DNA from: VYFG01 sp964403545
GTDB taxonomy: Bacteria > Pseudomonadota > Gammaproteobacteria > Arenicellales > Poriferihabitantaceae
Reading direction: 5' to 3'
NCBI GenBank assembly: GCA_964403545.1
Contig: CAYOGN010000160.1
Span: 1 to 18,118 of the forward strand
Length of the DNA stretch: 18,118 nt
Shown: piece by piece, positions 7,180 to 14,090 of the stretch
How the letters are laid out: each line of letters begins with the position of its first letter
How positions within the stretch are numbered: position 1 is the first letter of the stretch
Program-made: the position numbers and the translations under genes
The notes under the pieces: generated by a model
What the model saw: the letters and a program-made list of their open reading frames with translations, nothing else
Told to the model about the DNA's origin: nothing
The model's database searches: none

Positions 7180-8541
7180 TCAACGATTCATGGATCTGAT
7201 GAATTCGGCGTTGGTTTTGGTCGCCTTGAGTTTATCGATAAGGAATTCAGCAGCCTGCATATCATCCATCGGATGGAGTAATTTGCGTAGCAACCATATC
7301 TTTTGTAATTCCGCGGGTTCGGTCAGTAACTCTTCACGGCGGGTTCCAGAACGATTAATATTCATTGCCGGGTAGACTCGTTTTTCCGCGATTCGCCGAT
7401 CAAGGTGTATTTCCATATTACCCGTACCCTTGAACTCCTCATAAATAACATCGTCCATCTTCGACCCGGTATCGATCAATGCAGTTGCCAGGATTGTCAG
7501 ACTACCGCCTTCCTCGATATTTCGTGCGGCACCAAAAAATCTTTTCGGACGCTGCAATGCATTGGCGTCCACCCCACCGGTCAGAACTTTGCCTGAAGCC
7601 GGCGCCACCGTATTGTAAGCACGTGCCAGGCGGGTTATAGAATCAAGCAGTATAACCACATCCCTTTTGTGCTCCACCAGCCGTTTGGCTTTTTCAATCA
7701 CCATTTCTGCCACCTGGACGTGGCGGGCAGCGGGCTCGTCAAAAGTTGAAGAAATCACATCACCACGCACAGTTCGCTGCATATCAGTGACCTCTTCAGG
7801 GCGCTCATCAATTAACAGCACCATCAGCAAAACGTCAGGATTGAGGGCTGTAATGGACTGTGCCATCTGTTGCAACATGACCGTTTTACCGGTTTTTGGT
7901 GCCGAAACAATCAAACCCCGCTGGCCTTTGCCAATAGGTGCAATGAGATCAATCACCCGCCCCGTTAAATCTTCACTGGAACCATTTTCCCGTTCCAGAT
8001 GGAGTCGTTCGTCCGGATGCAACGGCGTAAGGTTTTCAAACAGAATTTTCTTCTTGGCTTCTTCCGGTGACTGAAAGTTAATCTGCTCTACTTTCAGTAG
8101 TGCAAAATAACGTTCCGAATCTTTGGGTGGCCTAATTTGGCCCGATACCGTATCGCCCGTACGAAGCGCGAATCGACGAATCTGACTGGGCGACATGTAG
8201 ATATCGTCAGGCCCGGCGAGATAAGAGGAAGATGCTGATCGTAAAAATCCGAAACCATCCTGTAAAATTTCGACCACGCCTTCACCGAGAATCCTTTGCC
8301 CCTTCTTCGCCTGGGCTTTGAGAATAGCAAAAATCTGATCCTGCTTTCGCAGGCGCATAATATTGTCAAGATTGAGTTCACGGCATAATTCAGCCAGTTC
8401 AACCGGCTTCTTTTCTTTGAGTTCTGTCAAACTGATCGGTGGCAAATCCGGGTTTTCCGGTATCTGCGGCCTTTGCTGCCTTTGCTGCCTTTGCATTGAT
8501 TTTGATTGCTTGGGTTTTTGTTCTGTAGGACTTAGTGTCAT
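7180..8541 (-). CDS. rho: transcription termination factor Rho
   Basis: Rho is the hexameric RNA-dependent ATPase that releases nascent RNA from stalled polymerase. The order is N-terminal helical domain (SLTELKEKKPVELAEL), the RNA-binding OB fold (EILQDGFGFLRSASSSYL), then the ATPase: Walker A APKTGKT with K219, LLIDERPEEVTDMQR, Walker B VVILLDSITR with D300, and the Q/R-loop region GGVDANALQRPKRFFG. It is 453 residues against 419 in E. coli; the whole difference is an N-terminal extension of about 35 residues that includes a Q/R-rich repeat. E. coli Met1 aligns with Ile36, and the only in-frame ATGs are residues 1 and 16, so the extension is probably real. No clear Shine-Dalgarno precedes either. 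It has its own promoter downstream of trxA. Confidence 0.98.
   Translation of the reverse strand: MTLSPTEQKPKQSKSMQRQQRQQRPQIPENPDLPPISLTELKEKKPVELAELCRELNLDNIMRLRKQDQIFAILKAQAKKGQRILGEGVVEILQDGFGFLRSASSSYLAGPDDIYMSPSQIRRFALRTGDTVSGQIRPPKDSERYFALLKVEQINFQSPEEAKKKILFENLTPLHPDERLHLERENGSSEDLTGRVIDLIAPIGKGQRGLIVSAPKTGKTVMLQQMAQSITALNPDVLLMVLLIDERPEEVTDMQRTVRGDVISSTFDEPAARHVQVAEMVIEKAKRLVEHKRDVVILLDSITRLARAYNTVAPASGKVLTGGVDANALQRPKRFFGAARNIEEGGSLTILATALIDTGSKMDDVIYEEFKGTGNMEIHLDRRIAEKRVYPAMNINRSGTRREELLTEPAELQKIWLLRKLLHPMDDMQAAEFLIDKLKATKTNAEFIRSMNR
8471..8497. repeat. 9-bp tandem repeat inside rho, encoding Gln-Arg-Gln units
   Basis: CTTTGCTGC occurs twice exactly (8471-8479, 8480-8488), followed by a degenerate third copy (8489-8497). 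On the coding strand it specifies MQRQQRQQRPQ near residues 16-26 of Rho. Confidence 0.85.
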
Positions 8542-8656
8542 GGAAAGATAAAACAGTATGGGGAAGATTGCGCTAAACCTTGCGCCGGTTAGGAAAAGAC
8601 GTGGGAGTCAGTAGTGTGTGTTCAAACAGCCGGAACGACTGCTTTAAGAAAGCGTT
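8542..8656 (-). promoter_or_regulatory. rho leader, C-rich and G-poor, without a rhoL ORF
   Basis: The predicted leader of about 115 nt has no ATG. Its stretch opposite 8591-8624 contains 13 C and only 3 G in 34 nt, with several YC dinucleotides (ACACACAC, CTCCCAC, TTTTCC), as expected of a Rho-utilisation (rut) site. E. coli rho is known to be autoregulated by attenuation in its leader; here this is inferred from composition. Confidence 0.4.
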
Positions 8657-8662
8657 TGCGAT

Positions 8663-8691
8663 ATAATAAAGCTGTTTGCCGCAGAAGTCCA
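8663..8691 (-). promoter_or_regulatory. putative rho promoter
   Basis: The minus strand reads TGGACT (8691-8686), 17 nt, then TATTAT (8668-8663); 4 of 6 and 5 of 6 matches. Transcription would start near 8656. Confidence 0.5.
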
Positions 8692-8740
8692 GCCTCAGCA
8701 AAGATCAAATTGAAGTTGAGAAATTGCGATAAAGACGAGA

Positions 8741-8779
8741 TAGCGCGATGGCGCTAATAAAAATCCGGCGCTGACCGGA
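8741..8779 (-). terminator. probable intrinsic terminator of trxA with a second hairpin behind it
   Basis: On the minus strand TCCGG-TCAGCG-CCGGA (8779-8764) is followed by TTTTTATTA, a plausible stem and U-tract. Flanking A and T runs extend the stem across one mismatch. Directly after it lies a perfect 6-bp hairpin, TAGCGC-CATC-GCGCTA (8756-8741), then a moderately T-rich stretch. Confidence 0.5.
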
Positions 8780-8823
8780 ATTTGGGTTTGTCTACTTTCT
8801 GCAGCCCCTGCGACCTGACGCAG

Positions 8824-8848
8824 AAATTGAACATGTGTAGTTCAATTT
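8824..8848. repeat. perfect 9-bp inverted repeat downstream of trxA
   Basis: AAATTGAAC (8824-8832), a 7-nt spacer, then GTTCAATTT (8840-8848). It has no adjacent T-tract on either strand, so it is not a typical terminator. It could be a stable 3'-end stem of the trxA mRNA or a dimeric protein-binding site. Confidence 0.7.
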
Positions 8849-8901
8849 GCAGGCGTGACAAGCGAAAAATTGTAAGCACCCATTCAAGTAATGGTGATAT
8901 C

Positions 8902-9243
8902 TCAGCTAACGGTTGTATCGACGTTACTTTCTATGAATGCTGTCAGTTGAGATTTTGACACCGCGCCGACTTTGGTGGCTTCGACTTCGCCATTTTTGAA
9001 CAACATAAGTGTTGGAATACCCCTTATGCCATACTTGGGTGGCGTTGCGGGGTTGTCATCAATGTTAAGCTTGGCAATCTTGATTTTTTCGCCATACTCT
9101 TCTGCGAGTTCTTCCAGAATAGGTGCGATCATTTTACAGGGGCCACACCATTCGGCCCAGTAGTCGATGAGGACTGGGTTATCGGATTTCAAAACTTCAT
9201 CAGTAAAAGTTTCATCACTGACGTGAACTATTTTGTTTGACAT
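8902..9243 (-). CDS. trxA: thioredoxin 1
   Basis: This is a cytoplasmic disulfide reductase that passes electrons from thioredoxin reductase to enzymes such as ribonucleotide reductase. The 113-residue product carries the catalytic WCGPC (C33, C36) after VLIDYWAE, the buried acidic D27, and the cis-proline P77 in GIRGIPTLMLFKNGE. The length fits TrxA, with a few extra residues at the C-terminus. It is divergent from rhlB (128 nt between starts) and upstream of rho, the same layout as in E. coli. Confidence 0.97.
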   Translation of the reverse strand: MSNKIVHVSDETFTDEVLKSDNPVLIDYWAEWCGPCKMIAPILEELAEEYGEKIKIAKLNIDDNPATPPKYGIRGIPTLMLFKNGEVEATKVGAVSKSQLTAFIESNVDTTVS

Positions 9244-9277
9244 TGAGTTTAAATTTCAGGGTTGTTGTATAGCTACT

Positions 9278-9306
9278 AATATGCATTCTGATCAACGTTG
9301 AATCAA
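9278..9306 (-). promoter_or_regulatory. possible trxA promoter
   Basis: The minus strand reads TTGATT (9306-9301), 17 nt, then CATATT (9283-9278), each 4 of 6 matches. The A/T-rich divergent region allows alternatives, and no clear promoter for rhlB could be singled out. Confidence 0.3.
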
Positions 9307-9371
9307 GCTATTTCGCATTAAATTTTTCATATGCTATCACCTGGAATATTGGCCAAAACAAAATCATATTT

Positions 9372-10871
9372 ATGACTAATAAACATCTTACAGAACAAAA
9401 GTTTTCAGAGCTCCCGCTGGAAGAATCACTACTGACAGGATTGAGCGAAGCCGGTTTCGAGTTTTGCACCCCGATTCAGGCTAAATCTCTGCCTACTGCG
9501 TTGTCGGGTAATGATGTCGCCGGACAAGCGCAGACCGGGACAGGCAAAACAATCGCCTTTCTTCTTGCCTGCTGTAACTATCTGCTTACCCGCAATCCAC
9601 TGGATGGATACGAACCAGGCCAGCCAAGGTCATTGATTCTGGCACCAACCCGGGAATTGGCTATTCAAATTCACAAGGATGCCCTGTTACTTAACAAACA
9701 TACCGGTTTGTCAATCGGTCTTGTTTATGGCGGGACAGGTTACGATCAGCAAAAATTAATGCTCTCCGGGAAAAACGACATACTGATTGGCACCCCTGGT
9801 CGATTGATCGATTTTTTTAAACAAGGTCTGTTTACGCTTAAATTTACTCAGGTAGCGGTTATGGACGAGGCCGATCGTATGTTTGACCTGGGCTTTATCA
9901 AGGATATTCGATTCCTCCTGCGCAAGATGCCTCGTGCAGAAGAGCGCCTTAACCTGCTGTTCTCTGCTACCCTTTCATTTCGAGTGATGGAACTCGCCTA
10001 CGAGCATTTGAACGACCCCACAGAAATTAAAATTGAACCCGATGCGGTTGTTGCCGAAAAAGTAGTCGAAACCAGTTATTACCCGGCAAACAATGAAAAA
10101 CTACCGCTGCTGATAAATATGTTGCACAAGCAGAATCCAGAGCGGGTACTCGTATTTGTCAATACGCGCCATGCAGCGGAAGACGTCTCACAGTCTCTGG
10201 AAGCCAATGGCATTGATAGCGCGATGCTGTCAGGTGATGTACCCCAGACGAAACGGGAAAAATTGCTTGAACAATTCAAATCTGGTAAATGCAAGGTTCT
10301 GGTGGCTACTGATGTCGCTGCCCGGGGTTTGCATATTCCCGCGGTCAGTCATGTTTTTAATTTTGACTTGCCACAGGATGCCGAAGACTATGTTCACAGA
10401 ATTGGTCGAACCGCACGTGCAGGTGAGAGCGGGGAAGCCATCAGTTTTATCTGCGAAAAGTATGCCTACTCAATCATGGAAATTGAGGAATTTATTGGCC
10501 ACGCTTTGCCGCGCCAGGATATTGATGGGGAGATGCTGGCTGCCATCAAACAGGCACCACGGCGCCCCAGAAAAGACAGAACTAATCCGCAAAAAGACCG
10601 CCGTAGCAGGGATGGAAATTATGCCAGGCAAAAGCCATCCATCAGAGTCATAGCAACTGCCGACAAGCCAGTTACCCAAAAACCAGCACAACCGAATGTG
10701 GTACCGGAAGTTAATGTGGTGCCGGAAGTTATTGAAGCCATCCTGGCTGAAGAAAGCGCGGAGACGCTGCCAAACCAGGTAATTGCAAACCCTGAAGCGG
10801 TGTCAACCGCAGCACCTGACTATCCACCAAGGTTCAGCAGACGTTTCGGTGAAGTTCCGGCTATTGGTTAG
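9372..10871 (+). CDS. rhlB: ATP-dependent RNA helicase RhlB
   Basis: RhlB is the DEAD-box helicase of the RNA degradosome, unwinding RNA for RNase E and PNPase. It opens with HLTEQKFSELPL, close to E. coli RhlB. Motifs in order are the Q motif (CTPIQ, Q36), Walker A AQTGTGKT (K59), PTRELAIQI, DEAD at D165-D168, SAT (198-200), VATDVAARGLHIPAV, and motif VI HRIGRTARAG (342-351, Ala where E. coli RhlB has Gly). Beyond about residue 395 there is a tail of some 100 residues: a basic RNA-binding-like stretch rich in Arg and Lys, then low-complexity sequence with a direct VVPEVN repeat. Total length is 499 against about 421 in E. coli. Synteny with trxA-rho supports the name. No Shine-Dalgarno is evident. 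Confidence 0.95.
   Translation: MTNKHLTEQKFSELPLEESLLTGLSEAGFEFCTPIQAKSLPTALSGNDVAGQAQTGTGKTIAFLLACCNYLLTRNPLDGYEPGQPRSLILAPTRELAIQIHKDALLLNKHTGLSIGLVYGGTGYDQQKLMLSGKNDILIGTPGRLIDFFKQGLFTLKFTQVAVMDEADRMFDLGFIKDIRFLLRKMPRAEERLNLLFSATLSFRVMELAYEHLNDPTEIKIEPDAVVAEKVVETSYYPANNEKLPLLINMLHKQNPERVLVFVNTRHAAEDVSQSLEANGIDSAMLSGDVPQTKREKLLEQFKSGKCKVLVATDVAARGLHIPAVSHVFNFDLPQDAEDYVHRIGRTARAGESGEAISFICEKYAYSIMEIEEFIGHALPRQDIDGEMLAAIKQAPRRPRKDRTNPQKDRRSRDGNYARQKPSIRVIATADKPVTQKPAQPNVVPEVNVVPEVIEAILAEESAETLPNQVIANPEAVSTAAPDYPPRFSRRFGEVPAIG
10695..10730. repeat. 18-bp tandem duplication in the rhlB tail
   Basis: Two adjacent 18-bp copies (10695-10712 and 10713-10730) differ at one base. They encode two NVVPEV units in frame, so the duplication lengthens the tail by six residues without disrupting it. 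Confidence 0.85.
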
Positions 10872-10960
10872 GAAGGCAGCCTGTCTTCTGCAATCAACCC
10901 GCCAAAAACAACCCGACGGGGAAGGAATCAATGAAAAATGAAGGGGTGTCGAAGTAGCGA

Positions 10961-12190
10961 CTAGAAGCGCTTGCTGGCAGCAAAGTTCACTTCGTTGGAA
11001 TCGGACAATTCGCTATTGCCCTCCACATCCTTGCCGACAAACTCTACGCCAAATTGAGTGCTTGGCCAGGGATTCCAGGTATAGCCAAGATGAATAGTAT
11101 CCAGGGTATCTACGCCAAATACATTGTCGCCTCCGTCAGATTCGAAGCGATTAATCGCTACGTGAATGTTGGATTTCTTGTCCAACCGATAATTAAGACT
11201 GGGATTGATATTAAACGACTCGCCAAATGTGGTTGCGCCGGATGTTGAGTTGGCGCTGTTCCCGTTACTGAACCGGCCAAGGATATATCGATCGATACTG
11301 TTGCCGAGCGTGACTCTGAGCGCAGCAAACATTTCGCCAAATCGCCAACCACCGGCAAGATTCAAACCCCAGCCCAATTTCTCCTCATTATTTTCTACCT
11401 GACCAACGCCTCCTGATTGAAGCTGCCGACCGAGAACAGAAAAACTGTATTGGCCCCGGCGAGCTGGATCAGACCCATTCCAGGACAGGATCAGGCTTGG
11501 CGAAGAATTGTCGCCAGCATAATTGTTCAACTCCGGGACGGAAGACAGTTCGGCCTCAGTTTCCAGCGCCACGCTGAACCCATTCGTACTGTTCCAGCGA
11601 ATTTGTTCAGAAGTCAACCCATTCTGATTAAACGAATTTTGCCCTGAAACTGAATACCCGATGCCATCAGAACCCAAAAAATCCTGAAAATTACTCCAGT
11701 CACTGCCTACCGTCAAGGTACCGTGAGAACTTTCCACGGCGGTAGCAAACCGCCTCACTTTAAAGCCCTGGGTGTCAGCAATAGCATCGTCGTCAAGGAG
11801 TAACCCTTCACTCGCATATCCGGCAGCAGGGGGTTCAACTTCCAATACAGAATTCAGTCTGAGTCTGGACCGGGAATTTACCAGCGAGTTGCCTTCAATT
11901 CGAAGGTTTGACGAAAACTGATTCTCATTGATAGTTTGGGCAAACCCGCGACCATCAATAGTTTCAGTTTGATCTTCCAGCCAGGCAATGCCGGAATCAG
12001 CAGCGAATACCTTACCCTGGGCACCAAGAATGGCACAGCCAACTGCAACAATGATTATTGAATGACCAAATCCCGCACCACGATTTCCGGACAGCCTTCC
12101 ACCTCGCAAGATTGAAAAATCTATACTACCACTTAACTCATTGAATTCGATGAGTTTTTCAGGTGATTTTAATTGTCTAAAGTTACGCAT
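10961..12190 (-). CDS. putative outer-membrane beta-barrel porin
   Basis: The product (409 residues from the ATG at 12190; a GTG lies just before it) looks like a Gram-negative outer-membrane barrel. It has alternating polar/hydrophobic strands rich in Gly, Asn, Ser and aromatics, for example GYSVSGQNSFNQNG and SLNYRLDKKSNIHVAINRFE. It ends in ASKRF, the C-terminal Phe signature recognised by the BAM complex. The segment GTLTVGSDWSNFQDF resembles DcaP-type porins, but the substrate is unknown. The signal peptide is odd: the hydrophobic core (about residues 43-60, ending KVFAAD) follows a charged N-region of more than 40 residues. A strong promoter 36 nt upstream supports this start, although a downstream non-ATG start cannot be excluded. 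It converges with rhlB. Confidence 0.75.
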   Translation of the reverse strand: MRNFRQLKSPEKLIEFNELSGSIDFSILRGGRLSGNRGAGFGHSIIIVAVGCAILGAQGKVFAADSGIAWLEDQTETIDGRGFAQTINENQFSSNLRIEGNSLVNSRSRLRLNSVLEVEPPAAGYASEGLLLDDDAIADTQGFKVRRFATAVESSHGTLTVGSDWSNFQDFLGSDGIGYSVSGQNSFNQNGLTSEQIRWNSTNGFSVALETEAELSSVPELNNYAGDNSSPSLILSWNGSDPARRGQYSFSVLGRQLQSGGVGQVENNEEKLGWGLNLAGGWRFGEMFAALRVTLGNSIDRYILGRFSNGNSANSTSGATTFGESFNINPSLNYRLDKKSNIHVAINRFESDGGDNVFGVDTLDTIHLGYTWNPWPSTQFGVEFVGKDVEGNSELSDSNEVNFAASKRF

Positions 12191-12225
12191 CACGGATTAA
12201 GCTATTACTACTGGCCTCGCTGGAG

Positions 12226-12254
12226 ATTATATTCCTGCGGCTTCCGGCTGTCCA
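12226..12254 (-). promoter_or_regulatory. near-consensus sigma70 promoter of the porin gene
   Basis: The minus strand reads TGGACA (12254-12249, 5 of 6), exactly 17 nt, then a perfect TATAAT (12231-12226). Transcription would start near 12219, leaving a leader of about 29 nt. It is the best promoter match found in the window. Confidence 0.7.
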
Positions 12255-12322
12255 GCAAAATAACTGGCGAAATGGTTGGTAATTGACTGATTCTACAGCC
12301 ATAATTATCCACTTATCGTGCT

Positions 12323-12513
12323 AGTAGTCCGACACACAAGGTTTGATGGGTTCAAAGCTATCCAAATGATTCAAGACTAAGGTGCGGCCGGCTGAGGCGC
12401 GGACCGTAGTGAAAGGCTGGCCCTTTGCAAGGGCTGCAACGCGGTATTGGATCATTTGGATAGCTCCCTTCGGGCGAGCCGATAAGCCATCAAACCTTGT
12501 GTGTCGGACTACT
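12323..12513. repeat. large palindromic element E1 (191 bp)
   Basis: The termini form a perfect 27-bp inverted repeat, 12323-12349 with 12487-12513 (terminus AGTAGTCCGACACACAAGG). Inside it a second stem pairs 12356-12374 with 12447-12465 (15 perfect bp, then one wobble and three more pairs). Smaller hairpins are GCCCTT-TGC-AAGGGC near 12420-12434 and GCTC-CC-TTCG-GG-C-GAGC near 12462-12478. There is no T-tract on either side and no internal gene. Both flanks carry CT, a weak hint of a 2-bp target duplication. It could be a non-autonomous mobile element or a structured RNA. It shares terminus and core words with E2. Confidence 0.85.
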
Positions 12514-13180
12514 CTACTGTAGCGAGCCGATTACTCACCTTGAGCTCAAATTTGGTGGCCAGGAGATTCAATTTATCGAGTGTCTGCAAATATACTGCTG
12601 GGTCGTCGGTAATTCCACCAAATACCAGCGTGCCGGCACCCAACTCAAATTCGAAATTGTCCAAACCCTGACCAATGTCGAATATTTCCACTATAGCTGG
12701 TATCCAGTCGGCTTCACTCAGTTCCGGGTCTACGCTGATTTCAGCCACAGATATCGCCCCCAGATCCTGCCCTATACGATGCACAAGCAACTGATCCGGC
12801 AATTCACCTGATGTCCTGATCTCGTTCTCCCGACTCCTGGAAATTTTTACATGAGGCAACCTTACTTCCCTGATAGTAGCCCTGGTTTTCGCGATCCTGA
12901 CCCCATTCACACCAGCTGCCAGCAGAATCGATTTTTGCTGGGCCTGGAGACTGGAAACATGCCCCTCAAGTACGATATCTCTACCCCTTACACTTACGTT
13001 CAAGCGTGGATAGCCCGCCTCGATCAGTACCTTGAGCACGTTTCGTTGCAGCTGATTTTCAATACCGCTGGTTTCGATTACAAGCATAAAAAAATACAAT
13101 ACAACGAGACCGAGCAGGCCAGGCAGCAGCAATTGCACACTCCTGGTCCGGGGCTCGAGAAAAGACTGTAATTTGATCAT
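12509..13180 (-). CDS. membrane-anchored BON-domain-like protein, possibly truncated
   Basis: From the ATG at 13180, 5 nt after the mutM stop, the product has 223 residues. A TTG at 13207 would overlap mutM and is less likely. It has one membrane segment (residues about 16-35) and then a BON-like unit (about 45-95, with LNVSVRGRDIVLEGHV). Two further similar alpha/beta units follow, the last containing FEFELGAGTLVFGGIT. This order matches OmpA-family proteins of the TM-BON-OmpA type, but the peptidoglycan-binding OmpA domain is absent. The TAG stop (12511-12509) lies inside the terminal repeat of E1, so E1 may have cut the gene short. Function is unknown; an inner-membrane or periplasmic location is inferred. 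It probably forms an operon with mutM. Confidence 0.65.
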   Translation of the reverse strand: MIKLQSFLEPRTRSVQLLLPGLLGLVVLYFFMLVIETSGIENQLQRNVLKVLIEAGYPRLNVSVRGRDIVLEGHVSSLQAQQKSILLAAGVNGVRIAKTRATIREVRLPHVKISRSRENEIRTSGELPDQLLVHRIGQDLGAISVAEISVDPELSEADWIPAIVEIFDIGQGLDNFEFELGAGTLVFGGITDDPAVYLQTLDKLNLLATKFELKVSNRLATVE

Positions 13181-13185
13181 GTTCT

Positions 13186-14001
13186 TCAGCGCTGGCACCG
13201 TGGACAATAGTAGGTTGCTCTTTGCCCGATTGTGGATTTACGAATTTTCCCCTGGCAACGATAACAGGATTTTCCTTCTCTGCCGTATACTGTTAATTGC
13301 TGCTCGAAGTATCCGGGTTGCCCGTTTACGCCGGAAAAATCCTTGAGTGTGGTTCCACCCCGGGAGATCGCATCAGTCAGAATTTTTTGAATTGATTGAA
13401 CCAGACGCTGATATCGAACCTGAGCAACACGCTGGCAACTACGGTGTGGATGAATGCCGGCATCGAATAAACTCTCAGCAGCATAGATATTACCCACACC
13501 TACCACTACTTCACCATTCATAATCAAATTCTTGATTGCCGTTCTACGTCTGCTGGCGGCCGTCCTCAATAGTTCGCTGGTAAATTCGTCACTCAGCGGC
13601 TCTACCCCCAGATTGCGCAGTCGTTGATGAGTTCGAATGTCTCCTGGATGCCACAACAGACATCCAAAGCGGCGTGGATCCCTGTACCGTACGATACTTC
13701 CCTGGCTAGTATGCAGATCGAAATGATCATGTAATTGCGGCGCTTCATAATCAGGCAGAACACGCATGGAACCAGACATACCAAGATGTATCAACATACC
13801 TCCACGTTGCAATCCAAGCAGAATATACTTTCCCCGACGCTCGAGAAACTCCACTTTCTGACCCGCTACTTTTGCCTCCAGACCCCGCACAATTGGCCAT
13901 CGCAGTCGACGCTCTCTAACTACCAGATGAGAAACAGCATGGCCCAATAGATACGGAGCAATTCCATTCAGTGTGGTCTCGACTTCGGGTAATTCGGGCA
14001 T
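13186..14001 (-). CDS. mutM: formamidopyrimidine-DNA glycosylase (Fpg)
   Basis: MutM excises 8-oxoguanine and formamidopyrimidines from DNA and cleaves the abasic site by beta,delta-elimination. The 271-residue product starts MPELPEVET, giving the catalytic P2 and E3. K58 lies in ERRGKYILL, the helix-two-turn-helix block VVVGVGNIYAAE is present, and a C-terminal zinc finger has C246, C249, C266 and C269. All key residues are present. No Shine-Dalgarno is seen. The start lies 76 nt from palindromic element E2, whose left arm may supply the -35 box for this gene. Confidence 0.97.
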   Translation of the reverse strand: MPELPEVETTLNGIAPYLLGHAVSHLVVRERRLRWPIVRGLEAKVAGQKVEFLERRGKYILLGLQRGGMLIHLGMSGSMRVLPDYEAPQLHDHFDLHTSQGSIVRYRDPRRFGCLLWHPGDIRTHQRLRNLGVEPLSDEFTSELLRTAASRRRTAIKNLIMNGEVVVGVGNIYAAESLFDAGIHPHRSCQRVAQVRYQRLVQSIQKILTDAISRGGTTLKDFSGVNGQPGYFEQQLTVYGREGKSCYRCQGKIRKSTIGQRATYYCPRCQR

Positions 14002-14061
14002 GGATTTTTAGCATAAAGTGGTTACAATCGCGGATACCAGCCCACTGGCATAGCAAGCAAT

Positions 14062-14090
14062 ATTGTCCTGCCACCCTGGTGGTCCGTCAA
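14062..14090 (-). promoter_or_regulatory. possible mutM promoter using the left arm of E2
   Basis: The minus strand reads TTGACG (14090-14085, inside E2), 17 nt, then GACAAT (14067-14062, outside E2); 5 of 6 and 4 of 6 matches. Confidence 0.3.

Noticed and set aside
12323..12513. E1 as a bidirectional intrinsic terminator or an integron attC site
   Set aside because: No T-tract on either side, and neither the RYYYAAC/GTTRRRY core sites nor an integrase context are present.
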